Assembly (NCBI GenBank): GCA_947458475.1
Contig: CANGZP010000002.1
Span: 1-64,000 of the forward strand
Direction of reading: 5' to 3'
From: Cyclobacteriaceae bacterium
GTDB lineage: Bacteria > Bacteroidota > Bacteroidia > Cytophagales > Cyclobacteriaceae
DNA length: 64,000 nt
The first letter of the stretch is position 1. Each line of letters opens with the position of its first letter. Below the pieces are notes generated by a model. That model searched no databases and was not told the origin of the DNA. It saw nothing but the letters and a program-made list of their open reading frames with translations. Below are positions 30,101 through 39,403 of this stretch, in pieces. The translations under genes were made by a program, and so were the position numbers.

Positions 30101-32980
30101 TTATAGAGAGTAGCTCAACCGCACCAAGAAGAAACGTGGTCTTTGAGGGATATAGGGCTGACTTAAATCTCCATAAGGTGCACCGGCTACGGCACCTGGC
30201 ATATTAAATGTTCCAGATGCTTCTCTTGGTCCTGGGTGGTAGTATTCAGGGTTACCGCCGTCCAATAGATTCTTATTCAAAATATTTTCCACACTGACAT
30301 CCAAGCGAAGCATTGGGAGTGTTTTTACTTTAAATCCTACATTTCCATGAAGGATAAGGTACTCCGGGATAGGGCTACCTTTACCATCTAAGCCTACGTT
30401 TTTGGATGAAGTAGTATTCGCCCCAATAGGTCGCTCACTGACATAGTTAGCACGCAAATTCAGTACATTACTAAAAATGCCCATGTGGGTTTGCTTCGTG
30501 ATGGATAGGTTGACCCGATGGCTCGCAATATCTCCTAATCGCACGGGTACTTCTATTCCAGCATCTGCTGCTGCTTCAGTGAGTTGAGGATAAAAGTAGG
30601 TGTGGTTCGCTTGAATGTTCCAATCTCTAGATTTAGGCTTGTAATAAAAGCCTGACATCAAGCCTAGGGTACGGTATTTTCCAATATTGATGTTTTGTCT
30701 TATCCCATTTCTAGTGGAGGAGGCTACCGCATTATCGATAAGGTACCCAAACGCATTGACATCCCATCCCAAACCTCCATTTCCAATGTGACCCAAGTAC
30801 TCGATATTTAGGAAGTCAATGGATTCAGGACGAAGATTTGGGTTAGGGGTTCTACCCGCTCCAGTGGAGTATCTAGTCAACTGGGATACATTTTGAAGTC
30901 CTTTGGAATAGTTGAGTTTAAAGGTAGCATACTCAGAGTTGTAAATGGCAGATAAGCGGGGGCTGTTTGCAAATCCAAAACCTCCAGATCTTCGGATTCG
31001 GTTGTAATCCACACGGTAGCCACCACTTAAGAAAATCTTCTCTCCAAGAGTGTAGCTCGCTTGAATAAACACCCCAAGATCGATAATCGGGTACATGTTA
31101 CTCCCCTGTTCTTGATTGGGAACGATACCTAGTTCTCTTGCAAAAGATATAGAGTCTTGTTTGGCTCTGAATGCTTTTGTATCGGGGTAAGTGGTATTGT
31201 AATCCATGTAAATCAAATAATCCCCTTGGGTCAAGGTACTTCGGAAGTCAATACCCGAAGAAAACTTGAGTCGCTCCCCTTCATAGAACATTCGCGTTTC
31301 ATTTCTAAACTGCTGTGCCTCATAGTAGTAATAGCGATTTCTCCATCCATGTTTAAAATTGGAAAAGCTCAAGTAATCGATGCTTTCTGTTCCAAATGCA
31401 TTTTTCTTAGTAGAAAAGGATTTCCCGGGCAATAACTCAGTGGGATTTAGCAAATGTGCAAAGTGTAGGCTGGCTCTTGGGTCTCCGAAAGCGACAAAGT
31501 TGACCCGATTAGTTTCTTTACCGAGGCGGTGTAAGGCAAAGTTAGCCAAATTGGAAATGCTTATTTTTTCAGTCAATTGACGATCGTATTGTGCATACAC
31601 GGTCGTATTTTCTGGGGACCAAATGGAACCATTTCTAGAGCCTGCTGCATCAATGTCTTGATACAAGCCAAATCCTTCGGTACGCTTCCAATGTCGAACA
31701 CCAAACAAAAAGTTATCCACCATCAATTTGGCACTAAAGAAGTAATCGTCCGTATGATTCGAAAAACCGATGGGTGCTCCATTTACATTACTGGTGTAGG
31801 CGATGCTGTCTAGTCTCCTTGCTTGATTTATTCCTGCTTGGGTCAGGTTCATATTGGTGATTAATCCAGCAGCATTCTTAGTAAGGGTATAATAGGGATG
31901 AGACTGAGGAAGGTTAAATTTTTTGAGATAGTCTTCAAAGGAATATGAACCTGCTTTACCAGACATATTCATTTTCGTATAAATCAAACTATTGATATCA
32001 TCCGGAGCGTAATCAAAAAATTCAGCGGAAGACATATCGTGCTCGTCTGAACGGTAAATTCTACCTGTAACTTGGAAGGCTGCAGCACTGCCACGCAATC
32101 CCATAACTAGGTCAGAGGAGTAGGTGTTCAGGTTTCCGGCTTGTGCATTGCCATACGCATAAAAACTTTTTGGTTTTCCACTTCCAGCCTTTCCTTTCAA
32201 CAAATGATCTTCTGGGATCTCTCTTGGAGAATAGGTGATCACGTTGATGGCCCCAATAAATGCACGTGGACCATACATGGTAGAAGAAGGTCCATACAAT
32301 ACTTCTACTGCTTTGATATTGGCCAGGGGATATTGCCGAGAAATATAGGCCCAGTTGAGCCATAAATCATTTTCTTCAACCCCATCCACCATAAAAAGGG
32401 TTCTCTCGGTATTCTCTTGACGAAAGCCCATCTGATAAATATTAGATCCAGCACCTGAAAAAGTTTTACTGATATCGAATCCTGGAAGATCGCTTAACAC
32501 ATCTACCAAATCCTTGTATCCTCTATCCATGATTTCCTCATGGGTAACCAGCTTTACTGTAGCAGGCGCAGTATTGAGATCTTCTGCTTTTTTAGAAACC
32601 GAACTGACCGTTACCCCAACATTCTCTCGCTTCACTTCAGCAAGAATATCATCAAAAACGATATTTCGATAGCTAGAAACAAAGTTGCTATTGGAGTTAA
32701 TAATTTGTTCGATGTATGCTTTCGCATCGTCCAATCGATCTTCTACGATTGCTGTAAGTGCGAGCAATTCTCTTGCCTTATTAAGTTCGGTAGCATTTCC
32801 AAAACTTTGGTTTTGCACGCAGAGTTCGAGGTTTCTTTTGACGCTGGCAAAGTCACCTATTTCATAGCTATCTGTACTAATTTCTATGGTATTGACATTG
32901 CAGGTTCCATTTTGAGCAAAAGCAGGAGCGCTGCATACCATCAAAAAGAGTAGAAAGAGGACACTGAGGGTATTTTTCAT
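30101..32980 (-). CDS. TonB-dependent receptor with TPR-like N-terminal extension
   Basis: Plug LVDVLSDLPGFDISKTF...FMVDGVEENDLWLNW...VEVLYGPSSTMYGPRAFIGAINVIT; C-terminal ...RFFLVRLSYSL. Confidence 0.9.
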   Translation of the reverse strand: MKNTLSVLFLLFLMVCSAPAFAQNGTCNVNTIEISTDSYEIGDFASVKRNLELCVQNQSFGNATELNKARELLALTAIVEDRLDDAKAYIEQIINSNSNFVSSYRNIVFDDILAEVKRENVGVTVSSVSKKAEDLNTAPATVKLVTHEEIMDRGYKDLVDVLSDLPGFDISKTFSGAGSNIYQMGFRQENTERTLFMVDGVEENDLWLNWAYISRQYPLANIKAVEVLYGPSSTMYGPRAFIGAINVITYSPREIPEDHLLKGKAGSGKPKSFYAYGNAQAGNLNTYSSDLVMGLRGSAAAFQVTGRIYRSDEHDMSSAEFFDYAPDDINSLIYTKMNMSGKAGSYSFEDYLKKFNLPQSHPYYTLTKNAAGLITNMNLTQAGINQARRLDSIAYTSNVNGAPIGFSNHTDDYFFSAKLMVDNFLFGVRHWKRTEGFGLYQDIDAAGSRNGSIWSPENTTVYAQYDRQLTEKISISNLANFALHRLGKETNRVNFVAFGDPRASLHFAHLLNPTELLPGKSFSTKKNAFGTESIDYLSFSNFKHGWRNRYYYYEAQQFRNETRMFYEGERLKFSSGIDFRSTLTQGDYLIYMDYNTTYPDTKAFRAKQDSISFARELGIVPNQEQGSNMYPIIDLGVFIQASYTLGEKIFLSGGYRVDYNRIRRSGGFGFANSPRLSAIYNSEYATFKLNYSKGLQNVSQLTRYSTGAGRTPNPNLRPESIDFLNIEYLGHIGNGGLGWDVNAFGYLIDNAVASSTRNGIRQNINIGKYRTLGLMSGFYYKPKSRDWNIQANHTYFYPQLTEAAADAGIEVPVRLGDIASHRVNLSITKQTHMGIFSNVLNLRANYVSERPIGANTTSSKNVGLDGKGSPIPEYLILHGNVGFKVKTLPMLRLDVSVENILNKNLLDGGNPEYYHPGPREASGTFNMPGAVAGAPYGDLSQPYIPQRPRFFLVRLSYSL

Positions 32981-33010
32981 GGGGTATAAGTTCCTTGTAG
33001 GGTACTGCGA

Positions 33011-35701
33011 TTATTTTTGAAGCAATTCATTAATTTCCAATGGCCAGACCTTGATTGTTCGATCATTACTTATGGAATAAGCTGTTTTCTTTTTCTCATC
33101 GATGGTGAATCCAGTAATCCAGCTTCGGTGTCCTTGAAACTTGATTCTGGAAGAAGCACTTGCAGAGAGCGGGATATCTTTGTCAAAAACAAAGAAAATC
33201 AAGCCCCCATCGAATCCGGTACTCAACATCAACTCGGTCCCATGCGCGTAAGGCATCGTCACCAATTGGCTTACTTTTGAGCTGTGAATGGTGAATGACT
33301 CAGTGGTCTTTTGTTTGGTAGGGTCTACACTCCAAATGTTGCCATTCTCTAGCCCCAACATCCAACGCGAATGGATTGCCGACCAAGCGGCACTTTGTAT
33401 CGGACTAGATGCTTTTACTACCAATTCGGGAGTCCCAGCAGGCAGACTGGACTTATAAAACTCATTACCTTCTGCCCAAAACAAGAGTTTATTGAGTTCA
33501 GTCCCAGCCAACTTGGTCATGTCACCTTTCAAGGCCACAAAACCTTTCGCTACCTCGTGATGGTAAAAAACAGTGCTGCCATCAGCTTGCTTCGCAATCC
33601 AAATATTGGCTGAACCAAACGCTTTAAAAAATCCCTTGATCTGATCTACCGGTAATTTGGTTGCCAAGTCACTGATTGTAGCGGTAGTCAGGTCAATCAA
33701 AAATAGCGCGCCTTTAATATCAGTACCGATGATTTCGGTGTCACTCAAAAATTCGAAAGATTTAATGTAACCTGTTTTGATTACTGCTCTTTCTGTTAAG
33801 GTTGGTTGGGTAGCATACATCCGGAGTTCCCCATTGATGGTATACACAGCTAGCTTGTCTTTATTCTTAGACAAGGCAAGTAGTTTGGCAGGAAATTCCA
33901 AATCCATGTCCATTTCTGCAACTTTGGAAGAGTTCAGACCATTTAGCAAAGCATTAAAAATGTCCGATTGCAAAGGAAAGCCTCCATTGCTCAGGTTTTT
34001 TTGGTAGGAACTTTTCACCAAATCAATGCCTCTGGCAAAATCCCGGTTGGCAAAATAGCCCAAGGCTTCTAGAGCAGTGGCTCTAGCTTCTTGCTGGTTC
34101 CTAAGTTTTTCACTTTTCTCAAAATTGATTTTTGCCTCAATTGTAGCATCATTGGCCAATTTTGCATTTTTCAAAGCCACATCTTTTGCGTCAGAGGCTT
34201 CTTTCTCTGCTAGCTTAGCTGCATTCAAGGACACTACCGCATTGCCACGTTGTACTTCTGCATCCTTCTGGGCACTGATCGCAAGCAATCGTTCGTCTTG
34301 TGCCACTTTTAGTGCTGATTGCTCATTTTCTCTAGCAGAAACTGCTTCCAATCGCTCCTTTTCAGCTTGGCGCTGCGCTACCAAAGCTTCTTCTTTTGAC
34401 TTAATCGCAAGTTCCTGCTGGATAACAGCCGAATTTCGTTCCAAATAAGCTAAGAGCGCAGTGAAGGAGGACAACAAGAAAGCGATACTTACAGCAATGC
34501 TAATTCGAACCGAATTTCTCAACAAACTAGCGCGCTTCTTCTGCTGGGTCTTGATCAATTCCTCTTGGTAATTTTGAGAAAGAAGTAGAAAACTAGAAAG
34601 TAACTCCTTATCGATCTTATATTTCTCTTGCCAAGCATAGGTAGTGAAAATTTCCTCCTTCAAGAGGAGTGCTTGATCCAATCGTTCCTTTCCAAGAAGG
34701 AAGCCTGTACCCTTAAAATATTCCTGAGCTATTTCTTCAAATACTTTGTATTGTTTGAATGCTATTTCCTCGTTTAAAATCCAGCTTTTTAATTCTTTCC
34801 ATTCTTTGGAATACTCTGGAATAAACAATCGATAAGCTCCTTCCCTTTCGGATAAAATTTGGTATTGCTCCGAACTTGCAAGTTGCAATAAGAAATCGAG
34901 CTGCTCTGTGGATAACAGGCTAAATGCTTGTACTTCTGCACGAGTCAATTCGATTGGGATAGCACTTGTGCCATGTAAATAAATAAATGCTCTAAAGAAG
35001 GCCTGCAGGTTCTCTGGTGAAACTTCAATACTCGCTTCAGAAAGAAATTTCGATCCTATTTTGTCTAAAAACTGATTGATGGCAGTCTGATCAAAAATTT
35101 GACTACCCTCCTTACCTATCCCCTTGCTTAAATCGCTTTTGAAAATTTGAGCAAAGAATAAAAGTTTCCCCAAACTTGTGGAATTGGTTTGCCATGTAGT
35201 TGAAAAAAAGTTGGATAATTCAGGGCTTAGTTGTTTATCAAAAATAGAAGTTAATCTTTCCTCAAGCACCTCCGATGCTAAATCAGCACCGAATTCGGAA
35301 AAAAACATACAAGAAGAAATGAAAGATTCTCTACCAGAGATGTCGAAAAATCTACGTGTAATTTGGTTGGGAAGAAGGTATACTATTCTTGCTGAAGCCC
35401 CATTTTCTCGGCCAGTTAGCTGCTCTGACAAGTAAGCCATGACCTCATCTGTGATTTTGGGAATCTCGACGATATGAGACCCTTTCAACCCTTGAACTTC
35501 ATTTTTGAAAATATTCAATTCAAAAAGGTCCTTTTTCAAACTTTTGGAAGCAAAGAGATTTGTTTCGATAAGCTTGTTAACCAGGAAATCGTCAAAAAAA
35601 TGATCTTCCGTTTTTATTAAAAAAAGCAAACCCTTCAATTCCAATTGCTGGGTGATTTGTGATTTAATAGAATTTAAATCAACAGAAAATCCTTTACCCA
35701 T
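33011..35701 (-). CDS. STAND/WD40-like protein lacking a recognisable P-loop (TM + coiled coil + beta-propeller-like C-terminus)
   Basis: TM ISIAVSIAFLLSSFTALLAYL, then Ala/Lys/Glu-rich coiled coil and WD-like repeats ending in FQGHRSWITGFTIDEKKKTAYSISNDRTIKVWPLEI. Confidence 0.65.
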   Translation of the reverse strand: MGKGFSVDLNSIKSQITQQLELKGLLFLIKTEDHFFDDFLVNKLIETNLFASKSLKKDLFELNIFKNEVQGLKGSHIVEIPKITDEVMAYLSEQLTGRENGASARIVYLLPNQITRRFFDISGRESFISSCMFFSEFGADLASEVLEERLTSIFDKQLSPELSNFFSTTWQTNSTSLGKLLFFAQIFKSDLSKGIGKEGSQIFDQTAINQFLDKIGSKFLSEASIEVSPENLQAFFRAFIYLHGTSAIPIELTRAEVQAFSLLSTEQLDFLLQLASSEQYQILSEREGAYRLFIPEYSKEWKELKSWILNEEIAFKQYKVFEEIAQEYFKGTGFLLGKERLDQALLLKEEIFTTYAWQEKYKIDKELLSSFLLLSQNYQEELIKTQQKKRASLLRNSVRISIAVSIAFLLSSFTALLAYLERNSAVIQQELAIKSKEEALVAQRQAEKERLEAVSARENEQSALKVAQDERLLAISAQKDAEVQRGNAVVSLNAAKLAEKEASDAKDVALKNAKLANDATIEAKINFEKSEKLRNQQEARATALEALGYFANRDFARGIDLVKSSYQKNLSNGGFPLQSDIFNALLNGLNSSKVAEMDMDLEFPAKLLALSKNKDKLAVYTINGELRMYATQPTLTERAVIKTGYIKSFEFLSDTEIIGTDIKGALFLIDLTTATISDLATKLPVDQIKGFFKAFGSANIWIAKQADGSTVFYHHEVAKGFVALKGDMTKLAGTELNKLLFWAEGNEFYKSSLPAGTPELVVKASSPIQSAAWSAIHSRWMLGLENGNIWSVDPTKQKTTESFTIHSSKVSQLVTMPYAHGTELMLSTGFDGGLIFFVFDKDIPLSASASSRIKFQGHRSWITGFTIDEKKKTAYSISNDRTIKVWPLEINELLQK

Positions 35702-35778
35702 TCTTTATGTTTTTAGTCTTTGATTGGTCAGCAATTGTTAAATACATTTTTCCTTTAATTTTTTAATTTCTAATAATT

Positions 35779-38700
35779 TCATTTTTTGGGGGAAGAAAAA
35801 ATCTCTTCATACAACACTTCAGCTCCTGTTTGCCAAGATTTTAATTCTCCACTTTCATCTACCGTCAATAAAGTCTTCACCTTACCTGTTTGCACTAAAG
35901 CAAAGTCCCAAATCCACTTGTCGAAGCCCTCAATTTTATAATTATGAATGCCTATATAATCTGGATTATCCTTTTTCAAATTAAGATCAAATATGTTGGC
36001 GGTTTGGTCAAGGCTTGCTGAAAAGAGTTTATTCGAACTAGCATCAAAAGCTAAACTTGTAATTCGTGTTCTATGAGGATGAATAATCAAATCGGTTTTC
36101 ACACTGATTACATTCCCTAATTTCAAAGTTTTACAAATGGCGATTTGGCCATCTTCCATCCCCAAAAACAAATTTCCTCCTGAACTAACAGCAGCTGTAA
36201 TGGGATTTTTCTTCAGGTCAGTCGCAAGGGGCTGCCATTGAAGCGAGGCAATATCGAGTAGCACAAGCGTATTGTCCTTACTTACCACGAGTAATTTCTC
36301 CTCATTAAATTTGAAAATATTTTTAGCGGATAAGTTGGCTACTTTGGCAGTTTTGGTTAGATCGTTTGGCACTACCTTCATTACTTCACCGCCAACCAGC
36401 AAAAATACCACCTTGGAAGCCGCAACCACCTGGTCCACGATTTGATTGGGAGCAAGACCCACTCCCAGCGCTTTATTTACCCCTGTTGCCGTATTAAATT
36501 GATATAACTTTCCATTTACCGTACCAATAATGAGTTCTTTGTCATTGAAAAAATCTAAGCTACGGATACGATCTCCACGAAAAGGAACCGATTTGGTCAA
36601 TGAAACAGGTCCTTGACCGAGGGCTTGTTTGGAATAAAGAAGTTCCCCATCATCCCCTCCTGCAGCAATTGTACCAGAAGAAGACACCCTTATTTTGCGC
36701 AATCCACTTTTCATAGAATACAAATCAGTAGGAATCCCTTTGATGATCCCCTGATCAAGTAATTTCTTACGGATTTCCAACATCACCTGATAAAGGTCGT
36801 TATTGGGAAGATTTGCTTCCTTAAATTCCAAGGTTGCTTTTTTGTAATTTGAATAAGCTACATCCACCTCTTTCAGAAGCCCTTGCAATTCATCCGCTTG
36901 GTAATCCTTCTTTTGAACTTGATTTCTCAAGATCAAAACAGCATTTAACGTTTCTTGATATTGTCGCGCATTTTGCGCTTGGGTAGTTGCTATTTTTCGG
37001 GTGGAATCAGAAACCTTCAGATTGACTACAGTCGACCTTAACTCTTTTTCTTTCTGATTCAACTCATCATTAGACTTTTTAATTGCTTTTTGCTGCTCTA
37101 GGGCATAATTTGTAGCTTCCTGCGCTTTAATTTTTTCATCATCAGCCCGTACTTTTTCAATCTTGGCCAATTGCTCATTTTTAAGTGCTTCATCGGTCGC
37201 TTTGATAGCATCTTCACGAGCAGCATCGGCACGAATCTTTTCCAACCTTGCTTTTTCCGTTTCCTTTTCGGCTTTCTCTCGTGCTACTTGGGCTAAGGCT
37301 TCTTGCGTCTTAGCATCATAGGCAAAAATTCCAATGATTAGTAAGATCACCAAACCACCAAGAAGACCGTAAACTCCTACTCTACGGAGCCGCTTAATTT
37401 TTTCTTTTTGATCCTGCTCCTTTTTTAAAATCTCATCTTGAAATTTAACCTTACTTGTAAGCAGGTAGGCAATGGTTCGGTGGTGATTTGAATCAAACTG
37501 GTTGGACCACAATTCATCTGGCTTCTGCTGCTCATACCAGCTGAGTGCTAAATCAAGATCAGGCGGTTTCAGGTAATCCGTCAATCCTTTGTCAAAAAGC
37601 ATCGATTTTTCACTTAACCTTTTGTATAAATCTTGAGATTCTTTTTCTTCTTTGATCCACTCAACTAGGCGTGGCCAATTGGGAATAAACTGTTCATTCT
37701 TAATATCAATGACTGACGATTCAGAGATTAAGGAATGATTTTTCACTTCCAGGCGCTCCTGGAATGGAAGCAGTACATCCAAAAGGAAGTGGAAGGAATG
37801 TTGAATGGATTGAAGCAAAAGACTCAGCTCCTCAAGCTGAGACCCCGTCACCTTTAAAAAATGATCGACACGGATTGGCTTTCTGAACCTAGAACCATCT
37901 TCGGTCACAGTGATTTGCTTGAACAATTTCTCCATCAACCTTTGTTGCACCTCAGTACAAGAGGAGAAAAACAATTCAAGCTTTTTTGCATAAAGAGAAT
38001 CACTTGAAATTTGAAGGATTACTTCCAATTCAATTTCATCTTTGGAATTAGATGCTGCATTCTCTACTGCCTCATTGAGGAAGTATTTCAACAAGGTTAA
38101 ATTCTTGAGGTCCTTACCCAGCTCATTGTATAAAAAATCAACCCCATCCTTATGCATCGTCATTTTTGAAGGCTGCAAAATGGCCTTGATTACCTCTGCA
38201 AATTCAGTTTTTCTAAATTGGGGTAAGTTGTATTGAGAAGCAGATACGATCTCGTAAAAATGGCGGTATTCAAAAAGCCGGGACATGTACTCGGCTCTTA
38301 AAACGATTAAAAAGTAAACAGGAATTGAAGAATAGCTAGCACATTTCGTTATGTTTTGAATAAAACTTTTGACGGTTTCATCCCATTCGGCGGTGTTTTG
38401 AGACACCTCTCTAAACTGAAAAAGGTCCTCAAAATTATCGATGACAAGCAATGCATTGAATTCGCTTTTTTGTGATGCTTTTTGAAGGCAAGCATTCTTT
38501 AATCCCTCACTGGACAAACGCATGGATTCAGTAAGAAATACCTCATCCTCCAGTTTTTGCTTCCCTTGATTTAAACCAAGTTGCGCTATACCAGCCGATA
38601 GATTCTCCAGCGGAGTGATACCCGGACGTATCGTCACAGACTTCCATTTCCTACCTGCAATTCCTAAAAATCCCTTTTCCAATTCTGGAATCAAGCCTCT

Positions 38701-38859
38701 TTTGATAAGCGTAGTTTTTCCAGATCCATTTTCTCCAAACAACCCTACCATTTGGGAGGATTGAAACAAACTTAGTATATCAAAAACTTGACGTTGTCTT
38801 CCCGCTAATGGCCCGGCAGTACCTCCTGAAGCATCATTTTGGGAACTTAAAATCTCCAT
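35779..38859 (-). CDS. STAND NTPase (nSTAND-like) with TM, coiled coil and WD40-like propeller
   Basis: Walker A GLFGENGSGKTTLIKRG, Walker B-like ALLVIDNFEDLF, TM VYGLLGGLVILLIIGIFAY, coiled coil, then HRTRITSLAFDASSNKLFSASLDQTANIFDL. Confidence 0.75.
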   Translation of the reverse strand: MEILSSQNDASGGTAGPLAGRQRQVFDILSLFQSSQMVGLFGENGSGKTTLIKRGLIPELEKGFLGIAGRKWKSVTIRPGITPLENLSAGIAQLGLNQGKQKLEDEVFLTESMRLSSEGLKNACLQKASQKSEFNALLVIDNFEDLFQFREVSQNTAEWDETVKSFIQNITKCASYSSIPVYFLIVLRAEYMSRLFEYRHFYEIVSASQYNLPQFRKTEFAEVIKAILQPSKMTMHKDGVDFLYNELGKDLKNLTLLKYFLNEAVENAASNSKDEIELEVILQISSDSLYAKKLELFFSSCTEVQQRLMEKLFKQITVTEDGSRFRKPIRVDHFLKVTGSQLEELSLLLQSIQHSFHFLLDVLLPFQERLEVKNHSLISESSVIDIKNEQFIPNWPRLVEWIKEEKESQDLYKRLSEKSMLFDKGLTDYLKPPDLDLALSWYEQQKPDELWSNQFDSNHHRTIAYLLTSKVKFQDEILKKEQDQKEKIKRLRRVGVYGLLGGLVILLIIGIFAYDAKTQEALAQVAREKAEKETEKARLEKIRADAAREDAIKATDEALKNEQLAKIEKVRADDEKIKAQEATNYALEQQKAIKKSNDELNQKEKELRSTVVNLKVSDSTRKIATTQAQNARQYQETLNAVLILRNQVQKKDYQADELQGLLKEVDVAYSNYKKATLEFKEANLPNNDLYQVMLEIRKKLLDQGIIKGIPTDLYSMKSGLRKIRVSSSGTIAAGGDDGELLYSKQALGQGPVSLTKSVPFRGDRIRSLDFFNDKELIIGTVNGKLYQFNTATGVNKALGVGLAPNQIVDQVVAASKVVFLLVGGEVMKVVPNDLTKTAKVANLSAKNIFKFNEEKLLVVSKDNTLVLLDIASLQWQPLATDLKKNPITAAVSSGGNLFLGMEDGQIAICKTLKLGNVISVKTDLIIHPHRTRITSLAFDASSNKLFSASLDQTANIFDLNLKKDNPDYIGIHNYKIEGFDKWIWDFALVQTGKVKTLLTVDESGELKSWQTGAEVLYEEIFSSPKK

Positions 38860-39136
38860 AAACTAAATCTTGGATTTGAATACTTTACTATACTTGATAA
38901 ATGAATAGGACAACTAAATAATTAAATTGTACCAAACATTAAACTTATGTTTGCAATAAAATAATTATTAGAGCATGGATTGGTTTTTAAAATCAACTGA
39001 TTGATTTCAAACGAAACTAGTTTCGTATGAATGTAGTGAGTACTACTGCTAAATCCTATTTAATTAAAAAATAACCTTAGAAATGAATTTCCATGTTGCA
39101 CTAATAAAAGTAATCCTAAGCGTAAATTGAACCTGG

Positions 39137-39403
39137 CTAACCAAACCTTTTTTCTAAAAAATAAAACAAGAATCGAAGGACATACAAGGCGAGCACCATG
39201 AAAAACCAAACTACAAAATAAAGTTGAATAAGATAAATATCGTCAATTAAGTCCAATACGGGTGTTGAAGCCTTCAAGTCCATCATACTCATTACTGGTA
39301 GACACAACCAAATACTTAAGTAGGAAAACAACAAAAACAACCTTCCTTCTTTTAAAAGTACATCCGCTGGAAGCTTTCCAATTTTTTTTACATCCACCTT
39401 CAT
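39137..39403 (-). CDS. Small membrane protein (two TM segments)
   Basis: 88 aa; LFLLFSYLSIWLCLPVMS and LYFVVWFFMVLALYVLRFLFYFL; 4-bp overlap with upstream gene. Confidence 0.65.
   Translation of the reverse strand: MKVDVKKIGKLPADVLLKEGRLFLLFSYLSIWLCLPVMSMMDLKASTPVLDLIDDIYLIQLYFVVWFFMVLALYVLRFLFYFLEKRFG

Noticed and set aside
32540-32953. 137-aa plus-strand ORF
   Set aside because: Antisense to the TonB-dependent receptor N-terminus; no motif.
34050-34420. Apparent repetitive DNA in the coiled-coil region
   Set aside because: Degenerate Ala/Glu/Lys codon periodicity of a coiled coil, not a nucleotide repeat or CRISPR array.
34077-34448. 123-aa plus-strand ORF rich in Ser/Ala/Phe
   Set aside because: Antisense shadow of the coiled-coil region of the STAND-like protein; composition explained by the Ala/Glu/Lys codons opposite.
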